Shown: positions 54,395 through 64,000, counted from the first letter of the stretch. The stretch: 64,000 bases of DNA from an uncultured Acidobacteriaceae bacterium (GCA_903828675.1 CAIKND010000106.1:62001-126000); one strand, 5' to 3'. Numbers and translations: made by a program. The notes: generated by a model not told the origin, from the letters alone.

Positions 54395-56008
54395 TCAGAC
54401 ACCGGAGATATTGCCGTCCACATCGACATCGATTGCCAGGGCACGAGGCACTCGCGGCAAACCCGGCATCAGCATCATGTTTCCAGCAACAATCACGATG
54501 AATCCTGCTCCGGCTGACAACAAGGCATCTGTCACATTGAGCGTCCATCCTTTAGGAGCACCTTTGAGACGTGGGTTGTCAGACAATGAGTATTGCGTTT
54601 TGGCAATGCAAATGGGCAGTCTGCCGAAGCCCCATTCGGTATAGTTCTGGAGCTTGGCGCATGCCTGTTCACTCAGCGTGACACCGCTCGCACCGTATAC
54701 CGTTGTTGCAACTTTGCGAATTTTCTCTTCGAGTGAGTCTTCCATAGAGTAGGCTGGCCGAATCTTGGGCAACGGATTCGCCTCTACCGCAGCAGCAACC
54801 TTTTCAGCTAGATCGACAGCTCCCATGCCCCCTTTGTTGAAGGCTTCGACAAGCGAGCAGGCAATCTCCTGCCGGTTGCACTCTTCTATAACAAATTCGA
54901 GTTCAGATTGAAGGTCCGCAGGAAACTGGTTGACGGCGACCACAACCGGAACGCCGAAGCCCTTGAGCATGGAAATGTGGTGAGTTAGGTTCGAAAAGCC
55001 AGCCTGGAGTGTTCCGCCACCCTGCTCGCGCAGGCTTTGTACCGTAGTGACAAGGACTGCGACAGCGGGACCGATCCCCGAAGACCGCATCACAATACCA
55101 AAATACTTTTCCGCGCCCAGGTCGGCGGCGAATCCGGCTTCGTTGACCACGAAGTCCGCCAAACGAATCGCCATCTGCTGCGAAAGGACACTGCTGGTGC
55201 CGTGAGCAATATTGGCAAACGGGCCTGTGTGGACAAGCGCGGCCGCGCCCTCGGTAGTCTGCACCAAGTTGGGCTCGAGAGCATCGTTAAGCAGCGCCAT
55301 CATCGCTCCGGTTGCGCCCAAATCGGCCGCACTCACCGGACGACCCGCATGAGATATTCCAACGATGATCGAGTTAAGACGATGACGAAGATCAGCGCGA
55401 CTTGAGGCAAGCCCCAGAATAGCCATAATTTCCGAAGCGGCTGTAATTACGAAACCTGTCTTGCGGCTTGTCCGTTCGCCCTTTGAATGGACCCCGACGG
55501 TGATGTGTCGCAGAGCACGGTCGTTGATATCGAGTGAACGAGGCCAGATGATCCGGGCCGGATCAAGATCCAGTTCGTTGCCGTGAAAAATGTGTGAGTC
55601 TACAATTGCGGCAAGAAGGTTGTGTGCTGAGGTAATGGCGTGAAAGTCGCCGTGGAAATGCAAATTGATCTTCTGACTTGGTTCGACCTGAGAAAGGCCG
55701 CCGCCCGCGGCTCCACCTTTCAGTCCGAAAACGGGGCCAAGCGAAGGCTCGCGCGAAGTGACGATCGCCTTACGTCCAATGCGCTCCAATCCCTGAGCCA
55801 GCCCAATCGAGACCACCGTCTTGCCTTCACCAGAAACAGTCGGCGTCGTAGCCGTAACCAGGATCAACTTGCCTCGAACAGGAAACGCGGAATCGGAAAG
55901 CAAATCCAGCTTGACTTTGGCTCCGTAAGCGCCGATTGGTTCATAATGAACAGGTGAAAGCCCAAGCTTCCGAGCAATCTCATCAATACGTAAAAGTGTA
56001 AAATTCAT
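54395..56008 (-). CDS. fhs: formate-tetrahydrofolate ligase
   Basis: 537 residues. Nucleotide loop TPTVSGEGKTVVSIGL (most members have PAGEGKTT), then SREPSLGPVFGLKGGAAGGGLSQVEP, NLHFHGDFHAITSAHNLLAA, AGFAADLGAEKYFGI and ALAIDVDVDGNISG at the end. It activates formate to 10-formyl-THF using ATP. Together with folD it connects formate to the C1 pool. Slightly shorter than the common ~555 residues. Confidence 0.95.
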   Translation of the reverse strand: MNFTLLRIDEIARKLGLSPVHYEPIGAYGAKVKLDLLSDSAFPVRGKLILVTATTPTVSGEGKTVVSIGLAQGLERIGRKAIVTSREPSLGPVFGLKGGAAGGGLSQVEPSQKINLHFHGDFHAITSAHNLLAAIVDSHIFHGNELDLDPARIIWPRSLDINDRALRHITVGVHSKGERTSRKTGFVITAASEIMAILGLASSRADLRHRLNSIIVGISHAGRPVSAADLGATGAMMALLNDALEPNLVQTTEGAAALVHTGPFANIAHGTSSVLSQQMAIRLADFVVNEAGFAADLGAEKYFGIVMRSSGIGPAVAVLVTTVQSLREQGGGTLQAGFSNLTHHISMLKGFGVPVVVAVNQFPADLQSELEFVIEECNRQEIACSLVEAFNKGGMGAVDLAEKVAAAVEANPLPKIRPAYSMEDSLEEKIRKVATTVYGASGVTLSEQACAKLQNYTEWGFGRLPICIAKTQYSLSDNPRLKGAPKGWTLNVTDALLSAGAGFIVIVAGNMMLMPGLPRVPRALAIDVDVDGNISGV

Positions 56009-56186
56009 AAAGTCTCTTCATAACTATACGAGGCAAGGCGTTCGGCGGCGTGTGATGCATGCACACTCGTACGCATCCATGACCGCACAAGTTGTCAAGC
56101 TCATCGTGATCAAGGCCGTGGCAGTTGCGTGACTTGGCGGATGCAGGCGCTGAAAAGCGTTCGTTTCCCGCACTATGAAGATCTCT

Positions 56187-59100
56187 CTAGGGCAGCCATA
56201 GTTCCCGTGACGCGAACAGCCGGAACTCTTCTGAATAGACAAACTCGTGAGTAATCCACGTGTCCTGTATCAAATCAACACGGCACCACCGGCGAAACAG
56301 GCAAATCCACCACTCTGCATGTGGAGATATTCTGTTGTCGGGAAATGCCAATTGAAGATTCGAATAGACCGTATACATAAAGTCCAAGAGTGAATTGGCA
56401 AACTGCGTCGCATAGAGCACGCTCTCCGGCGGATCCTGCGGAGCACTCCAGCTAACAAACGGAAGCGTGCCAGGTCCTGAGACGTCTTTTGGATCGAGCC
56501 TCATTGAAAGAGTGGACGTCTTTCGCGAATCATTCATGCGGTCTTCCAATCCAACCAGTTCCCTGCGCTCGCGCATTTCCTTCAAGATGCTTTCATATTG
56601 CTTTAAATGATCTCCAAAATACTTCTCCATCTCCGGAGTTCGCGGATACCAGATCGCATACATACGCCCAAAGAGCGCGCCAATATCTTCTGAGCCGCTG
56701 ACTTGGTTCTCTCCTCTTGAAAGAGCAGGCTTGATCGCGGTCGTAGCAATGTGGTGCCCCAGCCGCCGATAGGCTTCGAACAGCGTCTCAGTGAACCACT
56801 GGTTTGCTGTCGGATCCTGAGGAAACGCCGCACACTTCAATTGATGAGTGAGTAGATCCGCCGGCTCGTCTCCAACGAGAGACGACTTGAGGTAAACAAT
56901 CACGCCGGTGTAAGCATCGTCACGCGCGTCTTCCAAACACGGACAAGCAGTAACCGCGGCCGCCTTATCCGTCGCGGTTTGCGGAGGAGGATAGCGTATG
57001 GTCCCCACCACGCAGTGCGTCTTGCTGTTCCCTGTATCCGCACACCTCTGCAGTGGTCGCAGGTCCAGATCGATCTCGGCGCCAAAGTCCGCTCTGCACT
57101 TGGTGATCGCCCCTCCCATCCCTTCAAACGTCATCTCCTGATCGGCTTCTGCATCGCAAACAATTATGTATTTGCAGCGGCGCCGCACCAATTCATACAA
57201 CCCCATGTTTTCAAAGTGCCCACCATCGCTCAAATTCACATACTTCGAGCTATCGCCGACTAATCCGAATAGCTCCTTGAATAGGTGATAAAGTGCGAAG
57301 CGGGGTGTCGATCTCCCATTGGTGGATGGCCAGGCGTCCATCTTGCGCGTATTGGATATCCACCATCCCAACCGCACATTAAAGAACGTCATCAGAAATG
57401 CCAGAGCCGGGTTGCTGTTATAACCTTGGTTAGGATTGAGTGCGGCCCCACTAATGGCCACCGCGGAATCCAAATGGATGCCGCCTCCTCGATACGCATG
57501 TTCTTCGGTGAGAACATAGCCGTTATAACTCACCTGACAGTGTGGCCGGGCATCCGTCCATGGGACGCTGTAGCCAGAGTAGAGCGGAGTAAAGGCAAAG
57601 CTCGTCCCCTTTCTCTCCTGGGTTGCCAGGTCATTCCCCGTGGTGAGGTTCAACGTTGTGCAAAAGATTGGGAACGGGCCGTCATAGTGCCCCTCTTCTC
57701 CCGTAGTCCTGAAATACCCTCGCGGCAGCAGATCACGTACGCGCGGAGGGTGCTCGAGCATCACGCCTTTCCCGGTCCTCACAAAGCTGCGATCGTCGAA
57801 TCCGGTAAATGGATCTGCCTTCCTCTTCCCTGGAACCGTTGCTCCAAGATAACAGCGGGAGAGCCGATTCTTGTAGAACGCGTGCATTGAGAACTCGTTG
57901 ATATCCACCCGACAGCCCAGAACCCAAGCCACCAGGGCCGCACCCAGCAGGCACGTCACATCCGCCGTTACAAATGGTAGCCACTTGGGCCCGAAACTCA
58001 ACGGACACTGTGCCAGCAGGTAAGCAAGCTTGTCAACGCTTATGGAGGCGGCAAAAGATACAAGAAGCAGAAAACTCAGCACCGCCACCGGGGCAGCCAC
58101 TAAAGCCACAAGGTCAATTGTCTTGAAGCCCAGGAAGCCATTGCCCGTAGGCTTGCCATCCGCCTTGCCGCTCCAACCTGCAAACACAGTCGCGCCATGA
58201 GACACCACAAATGCAATTAGCGAGGTCCACGTCCACGCATTTCCTCGGACTGCAATGGCGTAACCTACATAGGGCCCCAAAAGCGCCAATGCCACGATCC
58301 CAGCCCATAACAGCGCATAGAGCATTGACCATGCCCGCAACCGGGCCAGCCATTCCCGCCTCATGTTTCCGTAGTCCCGGCCTAATAATCCGAGCGTAAC
58401 TTCAATCGCCACCCATGGAACACTAAGCAGCAGAGCAGGCAGCAGCGCCAGGCGAATGCGCCAGGCATCGACTACAATTCCGGCCTCACCGTTAACGATC
58501 GTCATGTCATGGATCCACCTGCTGAGCGTCACCGATCCCCAGCGACTAGCCTCCATGCCTGCCCAGCCCAATGCGATCGCAACCACCGTTGCTACAATTC
58601 CTCCTGCTGCAAATCCAGTCAGCGCGACTCCTGCACGCCACCAGCGTACTTCTGGATCGAAGCTTAGGAATGCCCTGTACGCTCCCCCCGCAAAAATCAC
58701 CAGCTCTGCCATCAGCAGCGTCAGTCCGCACAGAACGGCAATAGGTCCCCAGTACCGAGGTGAACTCGTAGCTATATGTAGTTGCACCCAGTAGCTCACC
58801 CACAGGGAACATCCAAGCCACGGCAATATCACCCATGCCACCACGCCGCTATTGGTCAGCAGGTTCTTCACTGAGCCCACGCTGGTCGCTGCGCGCCGTT
58901 CCTGTAGATATAGGTTCCTTGTTAGAATGCAAACTGAACAAAAGGCGTAGAGGGCCCAAGGTAGTCCAGACGCGATCCAGGCCCGTACTCCAACGCCGCC
59001 TCCATGTCTGAAGCCTGGGTGCCAGCCTTCGATTGGCCGCGGCACCAGCAGATGGACCAGATAAAATCCACAAGCAAACGCTGCCAGAATCGGGATCTGG

Positions 59101-60854
59101 TTAAGAATTGTGTTCCTAAGCCATACCGCCACCGCCGTCCAGGTATCGGCGGAGAGAACTCCACGTGAAGGTGTGAGATAACTCGCGTACCGCTTGAGCC
59201 ATAGGATTGGCTCTGGCGCCCTCGGTAGACAACCCGGCTCCGCTTGCGGTATCAACTCCTTGATTACTCTCGACTGGCTCCCGTTGTGCAGAATCCAGCC
59301 CGCAAGAAACTCGTGTATATATCCACCACCTGACACCGAGGACATATACTCAATCCTTGGCAGCAGTCCCATTTGCGCAAATCCCTGCAACACACCCAGA
59401 TTAAACGTCGCGCTCCGTATTCCCCCTCCGGAAAAGCACACCCCCGTCAGGCCCTTTTCGGCCACAATCTTGTAGATATCTCCTGCCGCCGTATCGCCAT
59501 TCCACACCCGCCTGGAATGCATTTCCTGTTCCAATAGCCATTTGCTCGGCATAAAGTAAGTCTTGGCCGCCAGTCGCTGCTGTAGCTTCGGATCTGCTAT
59601 TAGGTCATCCCATATATCGTCTTTCGAATAGAGCCTGCCACCGAGCTCTATCTGGGACGGGAGGATTTTCTCTACTATCTCGGGAGCACTCATCTGCTCA
59701 GAGTCAGACTCGTCGACTCCGGCCACTCTCATCCGCAAATCTGCATCGTCGCGTAACGCCGCGCACAGCTCATCTCTGGTTTGCCGCCTCCCCTCGATGT
59801 CTACCGTGTCAGGAAATGCAACTTCTATCAGGCGCCTGCAATACAACTCAAGCATCCATTTGCTGCGCGGATACCCACAAGCGGTTCCAACGAGATTTCG
59901 ATAGCTTCCGCTCCCCGCTTGCAGAGCGTTGCGCAGTTCATCTTTCTCTTTGTATCTCGTCAGGCAAATCCGGACCTCCTGCGGCTCAAGTCCATTCTTC
60001 TTCGCAAATGCCACATCCACCAAGCTCTCCCAATACAGCTCGTTGGAAGCGTAATGGTATGTCTCCGCTACATTCCGCCTCAGCGTCGGCGAAGCTTTCA
60101 TCTCCGCGTACAATCGATCTCGATCGTAATTCGCTCCACAAATATTAACTGTTCGTGGGAACACTATTCCGGCGATCTCTTCCCCGGCTGCGTCAGGATC
60201 GGCTCCGTATTTTGCGGCTACGCGCCGTTTGAACTCTATATCGCTTTTGAGTGCAGCCTGCAGCCTCCCCTCGCTGTACAAAGCACCCTCAATCCACGCC
60301 CCCGCGGGGAACGCAATGTCTGTTAGCCGAGTGCAATACTCCTCATTCGCCACAAGGGCAGCAACCCTCTGGCGTAGCCTCAGATCGACAGTCATTGACC
60401 TCATAAGCGAGTGCTGAGTAAACTTCACGCCTTCGACGGTGAACTCCGCAATCGGATATCCTTGCTCGTCCTTTCGAGCAAATACCTTGTCAACTAAGTC
60501 TCTGCTCTCCAGTTCGCCTGCGAATCTTCTGGCTACCCGCAAGCGAAGCCGCGGGTTCTTCATCAGTTCCGCATGCAGTCTTTCCCGATCGAATCGTCTG
60601 ACCCATAGCCTTAACTTTTCGGGAAAAATGGCCCTTACAATCTGCTGCACTTCCGGCTTACCGGATTGTTGCAGATGCTGCCCCGCGACCTCATAACTGA
60701 ATTCTTCACTCGCAAGAAGCGCTGTGCGTAGTTGTTGTTCGCTGTAGGTCTTGCCGCCTATCTCCACTTCCGTCGGGAATGCCGCGGCAACTAGACGACT
60801 GCACTCGACGAAGTCCGAGTCTGCCTCTATGGTGCGCTTCTGCTTGTCGTTCAT
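56187..60854 (-). CDS. giant membrane patatin-like phospholipase with N-terminal repeats
   Basis: 1555 residues. Residues ~10-450 hold about eight degenerate ~50-residue units of the pattern 'IVxxAFPxxVxIxGxxYxxxxLxxALxxdxxLrxRVA' (for example VAAAFPTEVEIGGKTYSEQQ, IEVAFPDTVDIEGRRQTRDE, VEKILPSQIELGGRLYSKDD). A patatin core follows: oxyanion loop FSGGGIRSATFNLGVLQGF (~472), GxSxG in SSVSGGGY (Ser ~507) and Asp in SDGGHFENMG (~1207). Between these last two lie about ten membrane helices (~590-990). It probably acts on lipids at the membrane. Last gene of a four-gene operon. Confidence 0.9.
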   Translation of the reverse strand: MNDKQKRTIEADSDFVECSRLVAAAFPTEVEIGGKTYSEQQLRTALLASEEFSYEVAGQHLQQSGKPEVQQIVRAIFPEKLRLWVRRFDRERLHAELMKNPRLRLRVARRFAGELESRDLVDKVFARKDEQGYPIAEFTVEGVKFTQHSLMRSMTVDLRLRQRVAALVANEEYCTRLTDIAFPAGAWIEGALYSEGRLQAALKSDIEFKRRVAAKYGADPDAAGEEIAGIVFPRTVNICGANYDRDRLYAEMKASPTLRRNVAETYHYASNELYWESLVDVAFAKKNGLEPQEVRICLTRYKEKDELRNALQAGSGSYRNLVGTACGYPRSKWMLELYCRRLIEVAFPDTVDIEGRRQTRDELCAALRDDADLRMRVAGVDESDSEQMSAPEIVEKILPSQIELGGRLYSKDDIWDDLIADPKLQQRLAAKTYFMPSKWLLEQEMHSRRVWNGDTAAGDIYKIVAEKGLTGVCFSGGGIRSATFNLGVLQGFAQMGLLPRIEYMSSVSGGGYIHEFLAGWILHNGSQSRVIKELIPQAEPGCLPRAPEPILWLKRYASYLTPSRGVLSADTWTAVAVWLRNTILNQIPILAAFACGFYLVHLLVPRPIEGWHPGFRHGGGVGVRAWIASGLPWALYAFCSVCILTRNLYLQERRAATSVGSVKNLLTNSGVVAWVILPWLGCSLWVSYWVQLHIATSSPRYWGPIAVLCGLTLLMAELVIFAGGAYRAFLSFDPEVRWWRAGVALTGFAAGGIVATVVAIALGWAGMEASRWGSVTLSRWIHDMTIVNGEAGIVVDAWRIRLALLPALLLSVPWVAIEVTLGLLGRDYGNMRREWLARLRAWSMLYALLWAGIVALALLGPYVGYAIAVRGNAWTWTSLIAFVVSHGATVFAGWSGKADGKPTGNGFLGFKTIDLVALVAAPVAVLSFLLLVSFAASISVDKLAYLLAQCPLSFGPKWLPFVTADVTCLLGAALVAWVLGCRVDINEFSMHAFYKNRLSRCYLGATVPGKRKADPFTGFDDRSFVRTGKGVMLEHPPRVRDLLPRGYFRTTGEEGHYDGPFPIFCTTLNLTTGNDLATQERKGTSFAFTPLYSGYSVPWTDARPHCQVSYNGYVLTEEHAYRGGGIHLDSAVAISGAALNPNQGYNSNPALAFLMTFFNVRLGWWISNTRKMDAWPSTNGRSTPRFALYHLFKELFGLVGDSSKYVNLSDGGHFENMGLYELVRRRCKYIIVCDAEADQEMTFEGMGGAITKCRADFGAEIDLDLRPLQRCADTGNSKTHCVVGTIRYPPPQTATDKAAAVTACPCLEDARDDAYTGVIVYLKSSLVGDEPADLLTHQLKCAAFPQDPTANQWFTETLFEAYRRLGHHIATTAIKPALSRGENQVSGSEDIGALFGRMYAIWYPRTPEMEKYFGDHLKQYESILKEMRERRELVGLEDRMNDSRKTSTLSMRLDPKDVSGPGTLPFVSWSAPQDPPESVLYATQFANSLLDFMYTVYSNLQLAFPDNRISPHAEWWICLFRRWCRVDLIQDTWITHEFVYSEEFRLFASRELWLP

Positions 60855-60881
60855 GGATTCTCCAACAGCGTTCCGTGCCGA

Positions 60882-62444
60882 TCATTTCATCAGTTGTGGA
60901 CTCAGGCGCTGAAGGGCCTTTCCCCGTGGCGTAAAGAAGAATGTATCTATAACAAATGAGATAAAACGTTGTGTGAAGATCGTGCTGTGATCCGGAACAA
61001 CATCAGGATCGATCTCCATCATCCAGTAGGGTGTACCGTTGCAGCGATTTGGCCTCTCCTGAATAGCGAAACATGCGTGCGTATCCGCGAGGCGGAACGT
61101 GCTTACAATATTCAGGTGCTGCTTGTTAAACAGGTCGCGATTGCATCCAGCTATCGCGCTTGGATCTTCGATCTGGATGACCTGGCCCGTCGATGACACG
61201 CGCATCTGGTTCGCCCCAACTGCCTTCAGCATCACGTGGCTTTGCAGAATCTGCATGTGAGGCGCAGTGCTCAAATAATATGAGCTCTGCGCTTGGGCGC
61301 CTTCCTCCTTCGTCTTGAGTTTCCAGTAGGGATGCTCCCTGTGTGGATCGAAGCAGGTAAGATCGAGATCGCCTCCCGGCTCAGAACTCAGTTTCCGAAA
61401 GCTCCCGTTTGCCTTGAACCCAAAGTATGGAAGTCCGTGTCCGATTGGCAGCGCGACCTTTGTAGCCATATCTGTGGTGGATGTAAGGGAAACAAAGAGA
61501 GGTCTGTCTAGCTCACTTTCCGCCGAGGATGCGCCTTCGGAATCCTGATCGTCCTTGCCGAGTGCGAGCGGATGGTATTTGTATCCGTTATAAGTTAGAA
61601 AGTCCAACATTTGCTTGGCCTCGGTGGCCGCCCCTGCCGGATTGATGAAGATCACCAGGTCGGCCCGTGAGTCTACCGCCAGCCTTGCTGCGAGTCTCTT
61701 TTCGCTCGCTGCCTGCGGATTTTCCTGGGCATCGGCTTCCTGAGTGTAGATGGTTGCCTCCGCAATTTGACTCGCGGTCGCCTCGCTCACGGTGCGCTCC
61801 AGCAGCAAGCCGCCGAAAGAATGCCCGATGAAGACTGCCAGAGCTCTTTTGTTTTCATGAGTGCGAGTAGCAATCTGAGTCAGCGCACTTGACAACGTCG
61901 CGCCAGGCACGCGGATTGCCGTAGCCTCGCGGTTGAAGTAAGAGAACTGGCGCGCAATCGGAAAATAGCTCTTCACCAAGTCGCCGCGCCAGCCAATATA
62001 TATACCGATTACACGATGCGTTTTCTGAAATCTTCGGTATACCTCCTGCAGCGCAGCTTTGAAGCCCTCGACATTTTGGTTCGTTTCACTGGCATTGTTC
62101 TTCCACCCATGCACAAAAGTGATGACGATTGGGTCAGACTGTCCTGGCTCGGCATTTGCAAGGTCGTTTGCCTGGCGGATGAGCCGAAGCGCCGTATCCA
62201 CCTCGCCCTTTTCGAATAGCTCGCCCATGTCGTCAACTTCAATGAACGCCAGGCATACCGCATTACTCGCGCCTGTGCAGTCTTTGTCCGGTACGTGGGC
62301 CGCACTATTGTTTCCTGAGGAATCCGGTGGCGCGGGCACCGCAATCGCTGGATGCTGCAGACGGTACGACTGCAATGGCACATGACAGCCGGTAAGAGCG
62401 AAGAGCAGGAGTCCGGCTGCCAACGTCTGGCCTTTCGTGATCAT
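60882..62444 (-). CDS. lipoprotein alpha/beta hydrolase
   Basis: 520 residues. A lipoprotein signal LLLFALTGCHVPLQ anchors it outside the inner membrane. An alpha/beta-hydrolase fold follows: HGWKNNASETNQNVEGF near the first strand, GIYIGWRGD, and the nucleophile elbow FIGHSFGGLLLERTV. It is an esterase or lipase-like enzyme. The start overlaps the upstream secreted-protein stop by 4 bp and the stop is 27 bp before the patatin gene, so two lipid-type hydrolases are made together. Confidence 0.88.
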   Translation of the reverse strand: MITKGQTLAAGLLLFALTGCHVPLQSYRLQHPAIAVPAPPDSSGNNSAAHVPDKDCTGASNAVCLAFIEVDDMGELFEKGEVDTALRLIRQANDLANAEPGQSDPIVITFVHGWKNNASETNQNVEGFKAALQEVYRRFQKTHRVIGIYIGWRGDLVKSYFPIARQFSYFNREATAIRVPGATLSSALTQIATRTHENKRALAVFIGHSFGGLLLERTVSEATASQIAEATIYTQEADAQENPQAASEKRLAARLAVDSRADLVIFINPAGAATEAKQMLDFLTYNGYKYHPLALGKDDQDSEGASSAESELDRPLFVSLTSTTDMATKVALPIGHGLPYFGFKANGSFRKLSSEPGGDLDLTCFDPHREHPYWKLKTKEEGAQAQSSYYLSTAPHMQILQSHVMLKAVGANQMRVSSTGQVIQIEDPSAIAGCNRDLFNKQHLNIVSTFRLADTHACFAIQERPNRCNGTPYWMMEIDPDVVPDHSTIFTQRFISFVIDTFFFTPRGKALQRLSPQLMK

Positions 62445-63274
62445 TGATTGCCCCCTGTGCCTGATTTCGGCTGCGAACCGCGGCGAAACAGCGCGCCCAG
62501 CACGTTAGTAATCTCCGGCTTGTATTCACAGTAGAAGCTCGAAAGCACTGCGGTGCCCAATGCGCCTGCCGCACGCTGTCCCACTTTTCCCGCGGAATTC
62601 TCCGCACCGGGATACCACGGAAAGCCCGCGTATGCGCCGCCGAGCTCTGCCGCAAAACGTGAGATCGCTGGTATACGGTGGCCGTGCCCTTGAACGGAGG
62701 AGCGGCGAACGGTTACCACGTCGAACCATGCGTGATCGAATCTCTTCCAGCCGTCATGAGCGAAGGCATCCAGGCTCTCCGCCGACGGATTCACGCAACT
62801 TTCTTGGGCCCCAATCGACATTCGCGCGGCGAGAGCGCAGACAGCATCCCTGTGACGAGCAAGGACTGCGGCATCGGAGTGATAGGCAAGGAATCTCGGG
62901 TCATCCTTGAGCATAAGTCCAAAGACATACTGTGCCGCCCCTTTGCCAATGGCTTGCGAGTAGCGGGAGCCAACGCGCCTGCCATAGCCGTCCCAGTTGC
63001 GCCCCCACTCCGGCGGTGACTTGATCACTTGCGCTCCGAATCCAAACACCAAAGCTCCAAGCAGAGACTGGTCGCTGACAGAGCTTGACACGAAGTCCAG
63101 TGTCCGCTGCCGCGTCGTGTAACTACAGTCTCTTGCTGTAAGGTCGGTGGGGAATGCCCCGGGGCACACCTGGATTGCCGCAACCTTCTGCGTTACAGTT
63201 GGTTGAGCACCCACCGCCCCTGCCGCGATAATTGCGGTAATCAGGAAAAGCAACTGGACTGGCCTCAATATCAT
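62441..63274 (-). CDS. secreted protein of unknown function
   Basis: 277 residues. The signal peptide is LLFLITAIIAAGAVGAQP. The mature part has ALVFGFGAQVIKSPPEWGRNWDGYGRRVGSRYSQAIGKGAAQYVFGLMLKDDPRF, a Gly/Arg-rich motif typical of a group of acidobacterial exported proteins whose function I do not know. Six Cys suggest disulphides. It is translationally coupled to the hydrolase gene (ATGA overlap) and 17 bp after the oxidase gene. Confidence 0.8.
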   Translation of the reverse strand: MILRPVQLLFLITAIIAAGAVGAQPTVTQKVAAIQVCPGAFPTDLTARDCSYTTRQRTLDFVSSSVSDQSLLGALVFGFGAQVIKSPPEWGRNWDGYGRRVGSRYSQAIGKGAAQYVFGLMLKDDPRFLAYHSDAAVLARHRDAVCALAARMSIGAQESCVNPSAESLDAFAHDGWKRFDHAWFDVVTVRRSSVQGHGHRIPAISRFAAELGGAYAGFPWYPGAENSAGKVGQRAAGALGTAVLSSFYCEYKPEITNVLGALFRRGSQPKSGTGGNQ

Positions 63275-63291
63275 TAACCCCCTCCATCCAC

Positions 63292-64000
63292 TTACGAGAG
63301 CAGTTCCCTGAAATATGCATTCAGCAAGCGGCCTTGCGGGTCATATTCCCTGCGGGCATCTGCCAGAACCTTCAGCCGTTCTCCATAGGCATTCTGCACG
63401 ATATTTGCATCCAGGCCCGGCGTCTGATTCGGCAGAGGTTTACCATTCCTCTCGACACAGAACTTGTTGTAGGCATCGAGATAGTCGAACCACCCAGGGT
63501 TCGCAGTGGATACGGGATCAATGGTCATCACCGTTCCGTCGTAGGAATACGAAAGTAGCGCCTTCTGATCCTGCGCGATGCGATAGCCAACATAGAGCAG
63601 GTTTGACCGATAGCCCTTTTGCGCATAATAGTCGTTGCAGAACTTGAAGAAATCAGTAATGGCCGTCGGATACTCGTCCTCGGGGAAGGCAAATAGGCTG
63701 AATGTGTAGCGGCTGTCGTCGGACACCGGCGGATACTGAATGATCTGATCTGGCGGGATAGTGTAGTCGCTCGAAACAATGGATTCCAGTTGCAAACGCC
63801 AGGCTGCGTTGAAGGCATCTATGATCCCGTACCGTATGGACGGGATGGAGATATTCTGTTCGATGTCATGCCCGAACTTGGGGCCCGATGTACCCCAGAT
63901 GTGATTTCTCAATGCCCATGCGGCGTGGTTTGGTTCGCCGGATGCGCCAGGATTGTACTTGCGGAACTCGACAGTAATCTTGCCGTCGAAGGGGAAAATG
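63292..64000 (-). CDS. FAD-linked oxidase, C-terminal part (cut by window edge)
   Basis: The open frame continues past the right edge; 235 codons are visible. The tail ADARREYDPQGRLLNAYFRELL matches the end of FAD-linked oxidoreductases of the lactone-oxidase/BBE type, and VGYRIAQDQKALLSYSYDGTVMTIDPVS and HAAWALRNHIWG look like cap-domain segments. The FAD-binding half lies outside. It is the first visible gene of the four-gene operon with the secreted protein, hydrolase and patatin. Confidence 0.75.
   Translation of the reverse strand, partial: IFPFDGKITVEFRKYNPGASGEPNHAAWALRNHIWGTSGPKFGHDIEQNISIPSIRYGIIDAFNAAWRLQLESIVSSDYTIPPDQIIQYPPVSDDSRYTFSLFAFPEDEYPTAITDFFKFCNDYYAQKGYRSNLLYVGYRIAQDQKALLSYSYDGTVMTIDPVSTANPGWFDYLDAYNKFCVERNGKPLPNQTPGLDANIVQNAYGERLKVLADARREYDPQGRLLNAYFRELLS

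Noticed and set aside
1-64000. CRISPR arrays, rRNA genes, complete insertion sequences
   Set aside because: No regularly spaced repeats of CRISPR type, no rRNA-like stretches and no transposase frames were seen on either strand.

Overview
The window looks like a chromosome segment of a soil-type Acidobacteriota (Terriglobales/Acidobacteriaceae-like). This rests on overall gene style (many secreted proteins of unknown role, a GH105 hydrolase, a ThuA protein, acidobacterial-type intergenic repeats) and is not proven by any marker gene here. Coding density is high, G+C is high by eye, and genes sit on both strands.

Layout. 1-4790: end of an integrated genetic island (P4-type integrase, AlpA-like and XRE regulators, a ribbon-helix-helix-like protein, orphan small genes) next to the 3' end of a tRNA-Val(GAC) gene. 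5118-5899: a CDP-alcohol phosphatidyltransferase and a small zinc-ribbon protein. 6101-12306: a complete isc iron-sulphur operon (iscR-iscS-iscU-iscA-hscB-hscA-fdx-iscX) with a promoter inside an imperfect 15-bp inverted repeat. 12331-13055: a toxin-antitoxin pair with a perfect palindromic operator. 13151-30481: housekeeping and mixed genes (YraN, class III aminotransferase, two EamA transporters, cysS, tsaD, cca, an ECF sigma/NrsF-type anti-sigma pair, a beta-propeller-like secreted protein, a DUF4914 P-loop protein, a Tat-exported toroid-type protein).

29678-40389: a compact natural-product cluster. A carbamoyltransferase, a free-standing adenylation-carrier (A-T) protein and a one-module polyketide synthase (KS-AT-KR-DH-ACP-TE) form one minus-strand operon, and an Sfp-type phosphopantetheinyl transferase converges on it. 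The genes can be read as an amino-acid starter (glycine-like code) extended once with malonate, reduced, dehydrated and released, with carbamoylation at some step.

40802-43095: secreted ThuA and GH105 proteins for sugar use. 43096-45418: a gene-poor stretch with an AT-rich patch and a 52-nt pyrimidine tract, then two small membrane/lipoprotein genes. 45500-48428: an HtrA-like protease, coaE and folD. 48748-52929: a tetrahaem cytochrome, a four-cluster ferredoxin, an NrfD-type membrane protein and a large membrane protein, preceded by a perfect TGTGA-N6-TCACA site. 53473-56008: an HDOD protein and formate-THF ligase, which with folD covers one-carbon metabolism. 56187-64000: a tightly spaced minus-strand operon of a FAD-linked oxidase (cut by the right edge), a secreted protein, a lipoprotein alpha/beta hydrolase and a 1555-residue membrane patatin with about eight degenerate N-terminal repeats. 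This operon and the A-T/PKS/carbamoyltransferase cluster are the two most likely undescribed systems here.
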